Shown here piece by piece: positions 25,246 to 34,705 of a DNA stretch of 64,000 nucleotides. Each line of letters begins with the position of its first letter. Positions within the stretch are counted from its first letter, which is position 1. The notes under the pieces are model-generated. The model was not told where the DNA came from, made no database searches, and saw only the letters and a list, made by a program, of their open reading frames with translations. The translations under genes were made by a program, and so were the position numbers. This stretch comes from Balneatrix alpica DSM 16621. Its GTDB lineage: Bacteria > Pseudomonadota > Gammaproteobacteria > Pseudomonadales > Balneatricaceae. The stretch lies in NCBI RefSeq assembly GCF_000619885.1, contig NZ_KK211039.1, positions 275,589 to 339,588 on the forward strand, written 5' to 3'.

Positions 25246-26418
25246 TTAGTCAACAAAGTAGAGGCTGCCCTGGTTGTAAAGCACTAACAACATGGCCTGT
25301 AAAGCGGGCTCATCCAGACCGGGCAGCTGCGCCAAATCAACCTCATTGCTTTCACATAAGCGCTTCACCCCAGCGGCCGCAGGGGGAGGGCAGGGAATGG
25401 CTGCGCCATCGACAAAGAGAGTCAGGCCACCATCTCCCACCTCGGTCCAGGCATAACGACTGGACTCATTCAGACGAATCCGGCTTTGCTGTTGCAGCAC
25501 TTCTGGCCATTCTTGCGCACTGAAGGATTCCTCTGGTGCGGGATCATGTTCATCGTACTTAGGCTCAGTCATATATTTGCCTAACCACTGGGCCAAGTAT
25601 TCGCGGTTATCCACTACAGAGTGCAACAGTTGACGCAAGCGCTCGATCGCCGCTTCATCAATCTGGGCACTCGCCTGGGGTAGATGCAGGTCTGCATCGG
25701 CATAGCGCACTTCCGGCAGCAGACGTTCGCCAACATAGTCGCTGAAGTCACGTAGCACTTCCTGTAACGAGGGCGCTCGGAAACCGACCGAATAGGTAAT
25801 ACAGCCATCCCCTAATGCAATGCCGTTGTGGCCGACGCAAGGGGGCACGTACAGAATGTCACCTGGCTCTAGCTCAAATACCTGTTCAGGCTGCCATTGT
25901 TGCAGGATCTTGACGGGGAGACCGCTACGTAAAGGCGTGTGACTATTGAAGTGGCCACCAATCTCCCAGCGGCGCCGTCCTTCTGCCTGCACCAGGAACA
26001 CATCATAATTATCGAAGTGCGGCCCCACCCCGCCGCCATCAGCGGCGTAGCTGATCATCAGGTCATCCAGGCGCCAGTTCGGAATAAAGCGAAATTGCTG
26101 TAGGAAATCCGCAGCCTCTGGTAGCCAGTGGTCCACGGCTTGGACTAATAGGGTCCACTGGTTTGCAGGCAGACTGGAGAAACGCGTCTCATCGAAGGGG
26201 CCATGCTCAAGACTCCAATCATGGCCGGGTTGCTCAGCGATGATAAGACGTGCCTCTACTCCCTCTTCACAGGCCAGGCCAGCCAGTTCATCTCCACTAA
26301 TCAGGGACTGAAAGTCTGGCAAGGCATTCCGCAGTAAAACCGGCTTTTTATGCCAGTAGTCACGTAAGAAAGTGGCAATGTCCAGATGGCCAAGGTGGCT
26401 AAGGGGTGCTGTGTTCAT
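25246..26418 (-). CDS. roxA: Ribosomal protein uL16 arginine 3-hydroxylase (RoxA/YcfD)
   Basis: This Fe(II)/2-oxoglutarate cupin (JmjC type, 390 residues) hydroxylates an arginine of ribosomal protein uL16. The N-terminus HLDIATFLRDYWHKKPVLLRNALP, the first metal ligands in GVGPHFDNYDVFLVQAEGRRRWEIG and the later His in GDILYVPPCVGHNG, followed by YSVGFRAPS, all fit YcfD. An upstream in-frame start would add 27 residues of non-family sequence; I chose the ATG giving MNTAPLSHLGHLD. Confidence 0.92.
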   Translation of the reverse strand: MNTAPLSHLGHLDIATFLRDYWHKKPVLLRNALPDFQSLISGDELAGLACEEGVEARLIIAEQPGHDWSLEHGPFDETRFSSLPANQWTLLVQAVDHWLPEAADFLQQFRFIPNWRLDDLMISYAADGGGVGPHFDNYDVFLVQAEGRRRWEIGGHFNSHTPLRSGLPVKILQQWQPEQVFELEPGDILYVPPCVGHNGIALGDGCITYSVGFRAPSLQEVLRDFSDYVGERLLPEVRYADADLHLPQASAQIDEAAIERLRQLLHSVVDNREYLAQWLGKYMTEPKYDEHDPAPEESFSAQEWPEVLQQQSRIRLNESSRYAWTEVGDGGLTLFVDGAAIPCPPPAAAGVKRLCESNEVDLAQLPGLDEPALQAMLLVLYNQGSLYFVD

Positions 26419-26532
26419 GCTATCGCCTGTCGCTAAACTGCCCTGAGGGGCGTAAACAAGGCGGCCACCCCGAAGGTGGCCGGATATGGCGCCTATCATA
26501 ACAAAGCCTTGCTTGAGCTGCTTTGATTCACC

Positions 26533-27711
26533 TCACTCCCACAACCAGTAATAGCCGTAGGCCACAGCAAGTGCGGGAATAGCCGAGTAGAAAGTCGCCA
26601 GCAGCGCTGCCCGGGGGGCAATCGCTAACGCTGGAAAGAGCGCATCGCCATCATTGCTGATGGCATTTCCCAACTGCGCCGAGAAGGGGATACTGCCTTG
26701 AATATAGAGGCTGGTCACAATGATCTGCGGTCCACACCCTGGCAATAAACCAAGCGCCACCCCTAATAACGGAACCCAGTGTGGTGCCTGGTTAAACCAA
26801 CGAGCCAAATCCACCCCCGTCAGGGCAATGGCTACTTCGAACAATACAAATGCCGCCATGACCCAAGCACTAATAAAGCTGGTATCCCGCAGTACCAATG
26901 CCATTTGGCTCAGTTGCGGACGCTGACTGTCATCCGCGACTAGGTGCTGATAGGCATGGTCATCATCTTCTGCTTGCACCAGTGCCCAATGCCAAAGCAT
27001 CGCCAGGCCGGCAACAAAACCAAATAGCTCGGCACTCGGAGCGGGTAAGTTCAATAAGGAGTCCAGATCATATTGCAGTGCTTGCAAGAGCCCACCGGCT
27101 AAGCCCAGCATCAACACCAGCATCCAGATTAAGTCAGAGGTCTGCAGCCACCATACTGGGCTCTCGCTAGTCCGACATCCGGCTGGAGGTAGGGTTGACT
27201 GGCGCTCACGAATTCCCTGGGGATGGAGCCAATCTACCAAGGCACCACTGATCACTCCCACTCCCATCGATATGAGCATAACGGTTACGCCATCCATGGG
27301 CTTGGTTGCTAATAGTAGGAACGCCGCATCTCCCATCGTTGCGGTTAACACAGCGACCACCGCACCAAAACTAATGCGCCCCTGAATATATTGGGTTACC
27401 ACAACGATGGCACCACCGCAGCCAGGTAAGGCGCCCATCACCACGGCAAAACTCAGTTGTTGCCAGGGAGACTGTCCCATTCGTTGTGTAAAGGCTTGCA
27501 GCCATCGCTGTTCTGCCATTTTGTACAGTGCAAGGGTAGCGGCCACAAAGCTACTGACTTGCCAAAAGGCATCGGCGATCGCCCCCATGACAAGGGGCTG
27601 ACTAAAGGGTAATAGCAATAACAAGCTAAAGAGGGCAGGCAGCCAGAGGCGTTTACGCCTAGCACCTAATTGGGCAAGCGGGAGTCGAAGAGAGGAAAAT
27701 AAAGCGTCCAT
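26533..27711 (-). CDS. ArsP_2-type 10-TM putative manganese/heavy-metal exporter
   Basis: This is an integral inner-membrane protein of 392 residues with two homologous halves. Each carries a PGCG motif (VMGALPGCGGAIVVVTQYIQGRISFGAV and LGLLPGCGPQIIVTSLYIQGSIPFSA), the hallmark of the ArsP_2/putative manganese transporter family. A central cytosolic loop holds an acidic stretch (QAEDDDHAYQH) that could bind metal. It is a single gene behind a promoter whose -35 box lies inside a 25-bp inverted repeat, consistent with metal-dependent repression. The metal specificity cannot be told from sequence. Confidence 0.82.
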   Translation of the reverse strand: MDALFSSLRLPLAQLGARRKRLWLPALFSLLLLLPFSQPLVMGAIADAFWQVSSFVAATLALYKMAEQRWLQAFTQRMGQSPWQQLSFAVVMGALPGCGGAIVVVTQYIQGRISFGAVVAVLTATMGDAAFLLLATKPMDGVTVMLISMGVGVISGALVDWLHPQGIRERQSTLPPAGCRTSESPVWWLQTSDLIWMLVLMLGLAGGLLQALQYDLDSLLNLPAPSAELFGFVAGLAMLWHWALVQAEDDDHAYQHLVADDSQRPQLSQMALVLRDTSFISAWVMAAFVLFEVAIALTGVDLARWFNQAPHWVPLLGVALGLLPGCGPQIIVTSLYIQGSIPFSAQLGNAISNDGDALFPALAIAPRAALLATFYSAIPALAVAYGYYWLWE

Positions 27712-27737
27712 AATGCGGCTCCTAAGACATTGGGCGC

Positions 27738-27774
27738 ATTATGGACACGAATGCAACTTGTTATCAATTGCATT
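27738..27774 (-). promoter_or_regulatory. Promoter with overlapping palindromic operator, metal exporter
   Basis: On the minus strand, TTGATA (27762-27767) and CATAAT (27738-27743) are 18 bases apart. AATGCAA (27750-27756) and TTGCATT (27768-27774) form a perfect inverted repeat around an 11-base centre that includes the -35 box. The layout resembles Fur-superfamily (Fur/Mur/Zur) operators. Confidence 0.65.
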
Positions 27775-27829
27775 TACTTTATAAGGTTAATAGGAACGCC
27801 CTATCACCACCAAAGTGAAGCCGCCAAGC

Positions 27830-29209
<1,380 letters not shown>

Positions 29210-29238
29210 CTACTAGCTAGTGGGGGGAGAAAACAAAG

Positions 29239-29277
29239 CGGGCGCATTATAGCGGACTTTGCCGAATAATGCGCCCG
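29239..29277 (-). promoter_or_regulatory. purB promoter within a 12-bp inverted repeat
   Basis: CGGGCGCATTAT (29239-29250) and ATAATGCGCCCG (29266-29277) are perfect inverted repeats around 15 bases. The minus strand has TATAAT (29246-29251) followed directly by GCGCCC, a GC-rich discriminator of the kind found at stringently controlled promoters. The -35 region is poor. Confidence 0.55.
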
Positions 29278-29295
29278 TTCGCGACAGCAGGAGGG

Positions 29296-29952
29296 TTAGC
29301 CGTGCTGCAACTGTTCACAGGCCTGCAGCAAGCGGCCACGGGATAAGAGGAGCTGCCAGCGGCGTCCACCCAACTGACGCCAATGACGTGCGGCACGAAT
29401 ACCGGCAAGCAATACTGCGCGAATACGATTGACGTTATCGTTATCACGCAGATGAATGGGGTTGCCTGATACATGAATACGGAAGCTGAAAGTGCTCAGG
29501 GTATCCTGATAAAGACCGGCCAAGGCGGCAATAACATTGGTATGCAGGTAAGGACAACTCTCTGGATCAGCCTGGTCGGCAAAGAAGCTTGCCTGGCGTT
29601 CAATTTCAGGCATGCGCTCACCCAGCTTTTGCAACATCGCCGGGGATTTATCGAGCTTACGTTCCAGCAGGATCAAGCTCAGCGCGTAGCGGATCACATC
29701 CCGACTTTGTTGGCTGTCCTTCTCCAACATGGCCTTCAATTCGCGCAGTCCCAGACTGAGGTTGTAGTTGAGCGCGTCACGCCCACCATATACATCCTCC
29801 GGTTGTTGCGGCTGCAGCATAAACAGGCTGCTGATGCTGGCCTCAAAAGGCGTCGTGCTTAGGTGGGCACGCTTAGCGATATCATCTACCAAACGTGCCG
29901 CCTGGAGTACTGCGGCCAAAGCCATTGCCTGTTGCAGGTAAGGGGTCGCCAC
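29296..29952 (-). CDS. hflD: High frequency lysogenization protein HflD homologue
   Basis: This peripheral membrane/cytosolic helical protein has 218 residues. It shows the family pattern QQAMALAAVLQAARLVDDIAK at the start and LLAGIRAARHWRQLGGRRWQLLLSR near the end. In E. coli it modulates lambda CII; its host role is not settled. It starts at GTG two bases after the mnmA stop. Confidence 0.92.
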   Translation of the reverse strand: MATPYLQQAMALAAVLQAARLVDDIAKRAHLSTTPFEASISSLFMLQPQQPEDVYGGRDALNYNLSLGLRELKAMLEKDSQQSRDVIRYALSLILLERKLDKSPAMLQKLGERMPEIERQASFFADQADPESCPYLHTNVIAALAGLYQDTLSTFSFRIHVSGNPIHLRDNDNVNRIRAVLLAGIRAARHWRQLGGRRWQLLLSRGRLLQACEQLQHG

Positions 29953-29954
29953 GG

Positions 29955-31073
29955 TTAATTGTCCTTAAAGGTTGTCTCGATCACCCCGCCACCCAGGCAG
30001 ACCTGATCCTGATAAAACACCACAGATTGTCCTGGCGTCACTGCACGCTGAGGCTCATCAAACACGACCTCATAGCCACCATCAGCCAACACCCGTAGCG
30101 TACAGGGCTGGTCGGGTTGGCGGTAGCGTGTTTTGGCGGTACAACGGAAGCCGTCTGCCGGACCTTGTCCCTGCACCCAAAACAGTTGGTTAGAACGCAG
30201 ACGGTCAGAGAACAGCAGGGGATGGTCACTCCCCTGGGCGACAATCAAGACATTACGCTGCAGGTCTTTACCTACCACATACCAGGGCGCATCGCCGAAC
30301 GCTTTCAACCCGCCAATGCCCAAGCCCTGTCGCTGTCCCAGGGTGTGGTACATCAACCCCTGATGCTGCCCCAATTCTTGCCCATCAGGCGTTTCTATTA
30401 CCCCTGGCTGAGCAGGTAAGTATTGCTTGAGGAAGTCACTAAAGCGCCGCTCACCGATAAAACAAATACCGGTGCTGTCTTTTTTATTGTGAGTCACTAA
30501 ATCATGTTGCTCAGCAATACGGCGCACCTCCGGCTTGGGCAGCTCTCCCACCGGAAACAGCGTTTGCGCAATTTCCTGCTCACCCACGGCATGGAGGAAA
30601 TAACTCTGATCCTTATTACCATCCAGGCCTTTCAGTAGGTAGGTGTGCCCATCCTGATCCAGCCTACGGACATAGTGCCCAGTAGCAATCAGATCCGCCC
30701 CCAACATCTTGGCGTATTCGAGAAAGGCTTTAAATTTGATCTCACGGTTACAGAGAATATCCGGATTGGGGGTACGGCCCGCTTTATATTCCTGCAGAAA
30801 GTGCTCAAACACATTGTCCCAGTATTCGGCGGCAAAATTGGCCTTATGCAGATGGATACCTAACTTGTCGCAGACTGCTTGGGCATCAGCCAAATCATCC
30901 ATGGCGGTGCAGTATTCCGTGCCATCATCCTCTTCCCAATTCTTCATAAACAGGCCTTCCACCTGATATCCCTGCTGTTGCAGCAATAACGCAGAGACTG
31001 AAGAATCGACGCCGCCGGACATACCGACAATTACTTTGGTGTTTTCAGGCACTTGCTTAGTCACGGAATTCAT
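29955..31073 (-). CDS. mnmA: tRNA-uridine 2-sulfurtransferase MnmA
   Basis: This 372-residue enzyme thiolates U34 of Lys, Glu and Gln tRNAs using sulfur relayed from IscS via Tus proteins. It has the PP-loop [18 protein letters not shown], the first catalytic Cys in [14 protein letters not shown] and the second in [13 protein letters not shown]. The in-frame extension upstream to 31127 overlaps nudJ and is not family sequence, so I chose the ATG giving [14 protein letters not shown]. Confidence 0.96.
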   Translation of the reverse strand: MNSVTKQVPENTKVIVGMSGGVDSSVSALLLQQQGYQVEGLFMKNWEEDDGTEYCTAMDDLADAQAVCDKLGIHLHKANFAAEYWDNVFEHFLQEYKAGRTPNPDILCNREIKFKAFLEYAKMLGADLIATGHYVRRLDQDGHTYLLKGLDGNKDQSYFLHAVGEQEIAQTLFPVGELPKPEVRRIAEQHDLVTHNKKDSTGICFIGERRFSDFLKQYLPAQPGVIETPDGQELGQHQGLMYHTLGQRQGLGIGGLKAFGDAPWYVVGKDLQRNVLIVAQGSDHPLLFSDRLRSNQLFWVQGQGPADGFRCTAKTRYRQPDQPCTLRVLADGGYEVVFDEPQRAVTPGQSVVFYQDQVCLGGGVIETTFKDN

Positions 31074-31086
31074 ACCACCACAAAAC

Positions 31087-31572
31087 TCACTCAGGCTGGC
31101 AACAGTCCAGCAAACTGGGGTCAGCATAGACGCTTTGCAAGGGCAAACGACGTCCAGCCAGATAATCTTTCAAGGCCTCACCCACCAAGGGCGAGCGCCA
31201 TATTTCAGGTTGGCTTAGCAATTGTTCGGGATCCCACCAGCGGCACTGCACGATATCCGCATCAAGCTCTTCATGGAGCCGTTGCAGAGGCCGAGCAAGA
31301 TAGCAAAGTCGACAATAGGTATGACCGGGCAGGGGAGTGAACACATAAGTCCCCAGAAAAGCCGTCAGCTCAATCTGCCAACCCGTTTCCTCTAACGCTT
31401 CCCGACGTGCCGCCTGCTCCACACTTTCACCCGGTTCCCAATGACCGGCAGGCTGATTCCACACTAAGCGCCCTGCGCAATGCTCTTCAACCATGAGAAC
31501 CTGAGGAGCCTTTGCGCCTGGCTCCTGACGCTCGATAAGCGCGGCGACGGTGAGATGCACCTGATGGGACAT
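31087..31572 (-). CDS. nudJ: Nudix phosphatase NudJ-like
   Basis: This is a 161-residue Nudix hydrolase. The Nudix box is [20 protein letters not shown] followed by TGW. Position between rluE and mnmA and the sequence [14 protein letters not shown]...LVWNQPAGH match NudJ, a thiamine-pyrophosphate and nucleoside-triphosphate phosphatase in E. coli. Its 5' end overlaps the 3' end of rluE by 86 bases in another frame. Confidence 0.9.
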   Translation of the reverse strand: MSHQVHLTVAALIERQEPGAKAPQVLMVEEHCAGRLVWNQPAGHWEPGESVEQAARREALEETGWQIELTAFLGTYVFTPLPGHTYCRLCYLARPLQRLHEELDADIVQCRWWDPEQLLSQPEIWRSPLVGEALKDYLAGRRLPLQSVYADPSLLDCCQPE

Positions 31573-32200
31573 GCCCAGGCTTCCTAGCTGCTGACGATGA
31601 GCGCCTATTATCTCGGCTAGCTAACAGTGGGGCAACCGTTGTCTGGTATTCCTGCTCACTCAGGAGCCGCCCTTCACCGGGTGCCAACTCCGTCAGTTGC
31701 CAGGGACCTAAGCCCATTCGAATCAGGCGAAGAGTAGGGTGGTTAATCGCCGCCGTCATTCTTCTGACCTGTCGATTACGCCCCTCTTTTATCTTAATTT
31801 CGAGCCAGCTGGTTGGGATGTTGGCCCGATAACGAATCGGCGGATCCCGCTGCCATAACGATGTTTCAATCTCACTGGGTAAGAGGCGTACTTCTGCGGG
31901 CAAAGTCAGTCCATCTTTTAATCGCAACCCCTGACGCATTTGCTCAAGCGCCTGCGCCGAAGGTTCGCCTTCTACCTGCACCCAGTAGGTTTTTGCCAGT
32001 TTATGCCGTGGATCTGTCAACACATGCTGCAAGCTCCCCTCATCTGTTAACACCAATAACCCCTCAGAGTCATAATCCAGACGCCCAGCAGCATACACCC
32101 CTGGCTCTTGGATAAAATCAGCCAGCGTGGCGCGCCCTGCATCATCTGTAAATTGGCACATCACCTGGAACGGCTTGTTGAAAAGATAAACCCGCGACAT
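31487..32200 (-). CDS. rluE: 23S rRNA pseudouridine synthase RluE
   Basis: This RsuA-family enzyme (237 residues) modifies U2457 of 23S rRNA in E. coli. It has the catalytic-Asp motif AAGRLDYDSEGLLVLTDEG, LAKTYWVQVEGEP and EGRNRQVRRMTAAINHPTLRLIR. There is no S4 domain. The last 35 or so residues are a basic, Ser/Arg/Gly-rich tail (SRDNRRSSSAARKPG...) encoded where the gene overlaps nudJ; E. coli RluE is shorter. It is divergent from icd. Confidence 0.93.
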   Translation of the reverse strand: MSRVYLFNKPFQVMCQFTDDAGRATLADFIQEPGVYAAGRLDYDSEGLLVLTDEGSLQHVLTDPRHKLAKTYWVQVEGEPSAQALEQMRQGLRLKDGLTLPAEVRLLPSEIETSLWQRDPPIRYRANIPTSWLEIKIKEGRNRQVRRMTAAINHPTLRLIRMGLGPWQLTELAPGEGRLLSEQEYQTTVAPLLASRDNRRSSSAARKPGHVPSGASHRRRAYRASGARRKGSSGSHG

Positions 32201-32264
32201 TACTAGTTTTCCGTTTAGACTTTGGCATAAAGCTGTAGTGAAACTACAAATTACTGCTGCAGAG

Positions 32265-32279
32265 TTGTCGACAATCTGG
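32265..32279. promoter_or_regulatory. PrpR-type operator before icd
   Basis: TTGTCGACAATCTGG is identical over 15 bases to the sequence at 2835-2849 before the prp regulator. The 10-bp palindrome core TTGTCGACAA would sit between -35 and -10 if CATACT at 32280-32285 is the -10, a place suited to repression. Confidence 0.5.
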
Positions 32280-32328
32280 CATACTCTGGCCTCCTTCTTC
32301 GATACATTATTATTATTTGGAGCAGAGA

Positions 32329-33585
32329 ATGGGATACCAAAAAATTAAGGTTCCGGCCGAGGGTCAAAAGATCACCGTTAACGCCGACATGTCTCTCAAC
32401 GTCCCTAACAACCCCATTATCCCGTTCATCGAAGGGGACGGTATCGGTGTGGACGTTACTCCTCCTATGATCAAAGTAGTAGACGCAGCCGTTGAGAAAG
32501 CCTATGGCGGCCAGCGTAAGATCTCCTGGATGGAAGTTTATGCTGGTGAAAAAGCAACCACAGTGTACGACGAAAACACCTGGTTGCCCGCAGAAACCCT
32601 GGATGCGGTAAAAGAGTACGTAGTCAGCATCAAGGGTCCTCTGACCACTCCCGTGGGTGGCGGCATTCGCTCTCTTAACGTAGCTCTGCGTCAAGAGCTG
32701 GATCTATATGTTTGCCAACGTCCCGTGCGCTGGTTCACCGGTGTACCTAGCCCGGTTAAAAACCCTGGCGATGTCGACATGGTGATCTTCCGTGAAAACT
32801 CCGAAGACATCTACGCTGGCGTAGAGTGGAAAGCCGGCAGCCCCGAAGCTGAAAAAGTAATCAAATTCCTGACCGAAGAAATGGGCGTGAAAAAGATCCG
32901 CTTTACCGAAGGTTGTGGTATCGGTATCAAGCCTGTTTCTGAAGCCGGCACCAAGCGTCTGGTACGCAAAGCATTGCAGTACGCAGTCGACAACGACCGT
33001 AGCTCCGTGACCCTGGTACACAAGGGCAACATCATGAAGTTCACCGAAGGTGCCTTCAAAGAGTGGGGTTATGAGATTGCTCGTGATGAGTTCGGTGCTC
33101 AGCTGCTGGATGGCGGCCCCTGGATGGAATTCAAGAACCCCCGTACCGGCAAGCAGATCATCGTTAAGGACGTTATTGCAGACGCTATGCTGCAACAGAT
33201 TCTGTTGCGCCCTGCTGAATATGATGTGATTGCCACTCTGAACCTGAACGGCGACTACCTGTCTGACGCTCTGGCTGCAGAAGTAGGGGGTATCGGTATC
33301 GCTCCTGGTGCCAACCTGTCTGACACTGTTGCCATGTTTGAAGCAACTCATGGCACTGCACCCAAGTATGCAGGTCAGGACAAAGTGAACCCTGGCTCTG
33401 TGATCCTGTCTGCAGAAATGATGCTGCGCCACATGGGCTGGACTGAAGCGGCTGACCTGATTATCAAGGGCACCGAAGGCGCTATCGACGCCAAAACCGT
33501 GACCTATGACTTTGAGCGTCTGATGGATGGCGCCAAGCTGCTGAAGTGTTCTGAATTTGGTGATGCTATCATCGCACACATGTAA
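32329..33585 (+). CDS. icd: Isocitrate dehydrogenase, NADP-dependent
   Basis: This homodimeric TCA enzyme (418 residues) converts isocitrate to 2-oxoglutarate. It shows [22 protein letters not shown], the substrate/phosphorylation-site region [23 protein letters not shown](S)EDIYAGVEW, and [25 protein letters not shown]. The Ser in GGGIRSLN is the site AceK phosphorylates in E. coli. A TTG 12 bases upstream is in frame, but ATG 32329 has GGAG at correct spacing. A strong terminator follows. Confidence 0.97.
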   Translation: MGYQKIKVPAEGQKITVNADMSLNVPNNPIIPFIEGDGIGVDVTPPMIKVVDAAVEKAYGGQRKISWMEVYAGEKATTVYDENTWLPAETLDAVKEYVVSIKGPLTTPVGGGIRSLNVALRQELDLYVCQRPVRWFTGVPSPVKNPGDVDMVIFRENSEDIYAGVEWKAGSPEAEKVIKFLTEEMGVKKIRFTEGCGIGIKPVSEAGTKRLVRKALQYAVDNDRSSVTLVHKGNIMKFTEGAFKEWGYEIARDEFGAQLLDGGPWMEFKNPRTGKQIIVKDVIADAMLQQILLRPAEYDVIATLNLNGDYLSDALAAEVGGIGIAPGANLSDTVAMFEATHGTAPKYAGQDKVNPGSVILSAEMMLRHMGWTEAADLIIKGTEGAIDAKTVTYDFERLMDGAKLLKCSEFGDAIIAHM

Positions 33586-33606
33586 TTCAGTTAATCACTG
33601 AAAGCA

Positions 33607-33637
33607 AAAAACCGAGGCAATGCCTCGGTTTTTTTAT
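33607..33637 (+). terminator. Intrinsic terminator after icd
   Basis: AAACCGAGGCA-A-TGCCTCGGTTT is followed by further T residues. The A-run on the left lets it work for the convergent cspD side too. Confidence 0.93.
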
Positions 33638-33719
33638 GTCTGAGTGAAGTTGCTAACCTCTGGCTCCGAAAGTAAACAACCCTATCAGACGAACAGTCTA
33701 TCCTATTTACCCTACCAAC

Positions 33720-33749
33720 TATGTACCAAGCTAGTATGTACCAAGCTAG
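33720..33749. repeat. Perfect 15-bp tandem duplication
   Basis: TATGTACCAAGCTAG occurs twice head to tail between the icd terminator and the cspD stop codon. Recent slippage or duplication is the simplest explanation. Confidence 0.9.
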
Positions 33750-33812
33750 GTTACATAGCGTCCTGCAACTTACATGGCAGCATTGACATCATGCCGACTA
33801 CTGGACTGGCAG

Positions 33813-34076
33813 TTAATCTTGCTCGCTTGTGTCAGACGATCCCTGGCCAACCTGCCTAGCGCCCTCAAGCGAAACCGGTCGGATATTGACTGCATGCACT
33901 CCTTTTGGTCCTGGGGTCGTATCATATTGCACCCACTGACCAGCTTTCAGTGTTTTATAACCTTCAATCTGAATGGACGAATAGTGAACGAATAGATCCT
34001 CTGCATCATCCCCATCGGAAAGGATGAAGCCATAACCCTTCGCGTTATTGAACCATTTGACTTTCCCTGTGTGCAT
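33813..34076 (-). CDS. cspD: Cold-shock domain protein CspD
   Basis: This small nucleic-acid-binding protein of 87 residues has the cold-shock fold; RNP motifs are KGYGFI and DLFVHYSSI. The C-terminal extension (SLEGARQVGQGSSDTSEQD) beyond the domain, and position next to clpS-clpA, identify CspD, which in E. coli inhibits replication in stationary phase. The in-frame extension upstream (MCSNVTREFEE) is unlikely to be used. Confidence 0.9.
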   Translation of the reverse strand: MHTGKVKWFNNAKGYGFILSDGDDAEDLFVHYSSIQIEGYKTLKAGQWVQYDTTPGPKGVHAVNIRPVSLEGARQVGQGSSDTSEQD

Positions 34077-34336
34077 CTCTTCAAACTCCCGAGTCACATT
34101 GCTGCACATGAAATGTGAGTATAACAGAGACTTTCTTAATGTGTAACAACATGCAAGTTTTTAACCCTATCTAATTTCATCATGGTTACAAAAGATAACC
34201 AACACTTTGATTCCACAATAGAACCTAGCCACGCCAGAGTATTGAACTTCCTGCTTACGGGACTCACTAATAAGGTGGAGCCCAAGAGTTTGCAGCAGTA
34301 TGATGAAGTCATAGTTTGAAGGAGGCTTCAGAAGTA

Positions 34337-34684
34337 ATGAGTATTTGGCTCTCAGGCGACAACGACGAGCATCTGGGCAATGAAGGCGGTATGGGTACGG
34401 CAACCCAGGTAATGAAACCTAAATTGCAACCGCCGCCCATGTACCAAGTAGTAATGCTGAATGATGACTACACTCCCATGGATTTCGTTGTGGAAGTATT
34501 ACAGTTGTTTTTCAGCATGAATGAGGAACAAGCGACTCAAATCATGTTAGCGGTGCACCATCAAGGCAAAGGTATTTGTGGGGTTTTCCCTAAGGATGTA
34601 GCAGAAACAAAAGCAGCGCAGGTTAATCAGTATGCGCGCCAACAGCAGCATCCCCTGATGTGTGAAGTGGAAAAAGTAGGCTGA
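34337..34684 (+). CDS. clpS: ClpS adaptor of ClpAP (N-recognin)
   Basis: This 115-residue adaptor binds N-terminal Leu, Phe, Tyr or Trp and delivers substrates to ClpA. It has the core [21 protein letters not shown] and the [25 protein letters not shown] helix region, with the hydrophobic-pocket residues in [14 protein letters not shown] further upstream contains the Shine-Dalgarno AAGGAGG, so the ATG after it is the start. It lies 21 bases upstream of clpA. Confidence 0.95.
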   Translation: MSIWLSGDNDEHLGNEGGMGTATQVMKPKLQPPPMYQVVMLNDDYTPMDFVVEVLQLFFSMNEEQATQIMLAVHHQGKGICGVFPKDVAETKAAQVNQYARQQQHPLMCEVEKVG

Positions 34685-34705
34685 ATCGCAACGGCAGAGG
34701 CGTTT

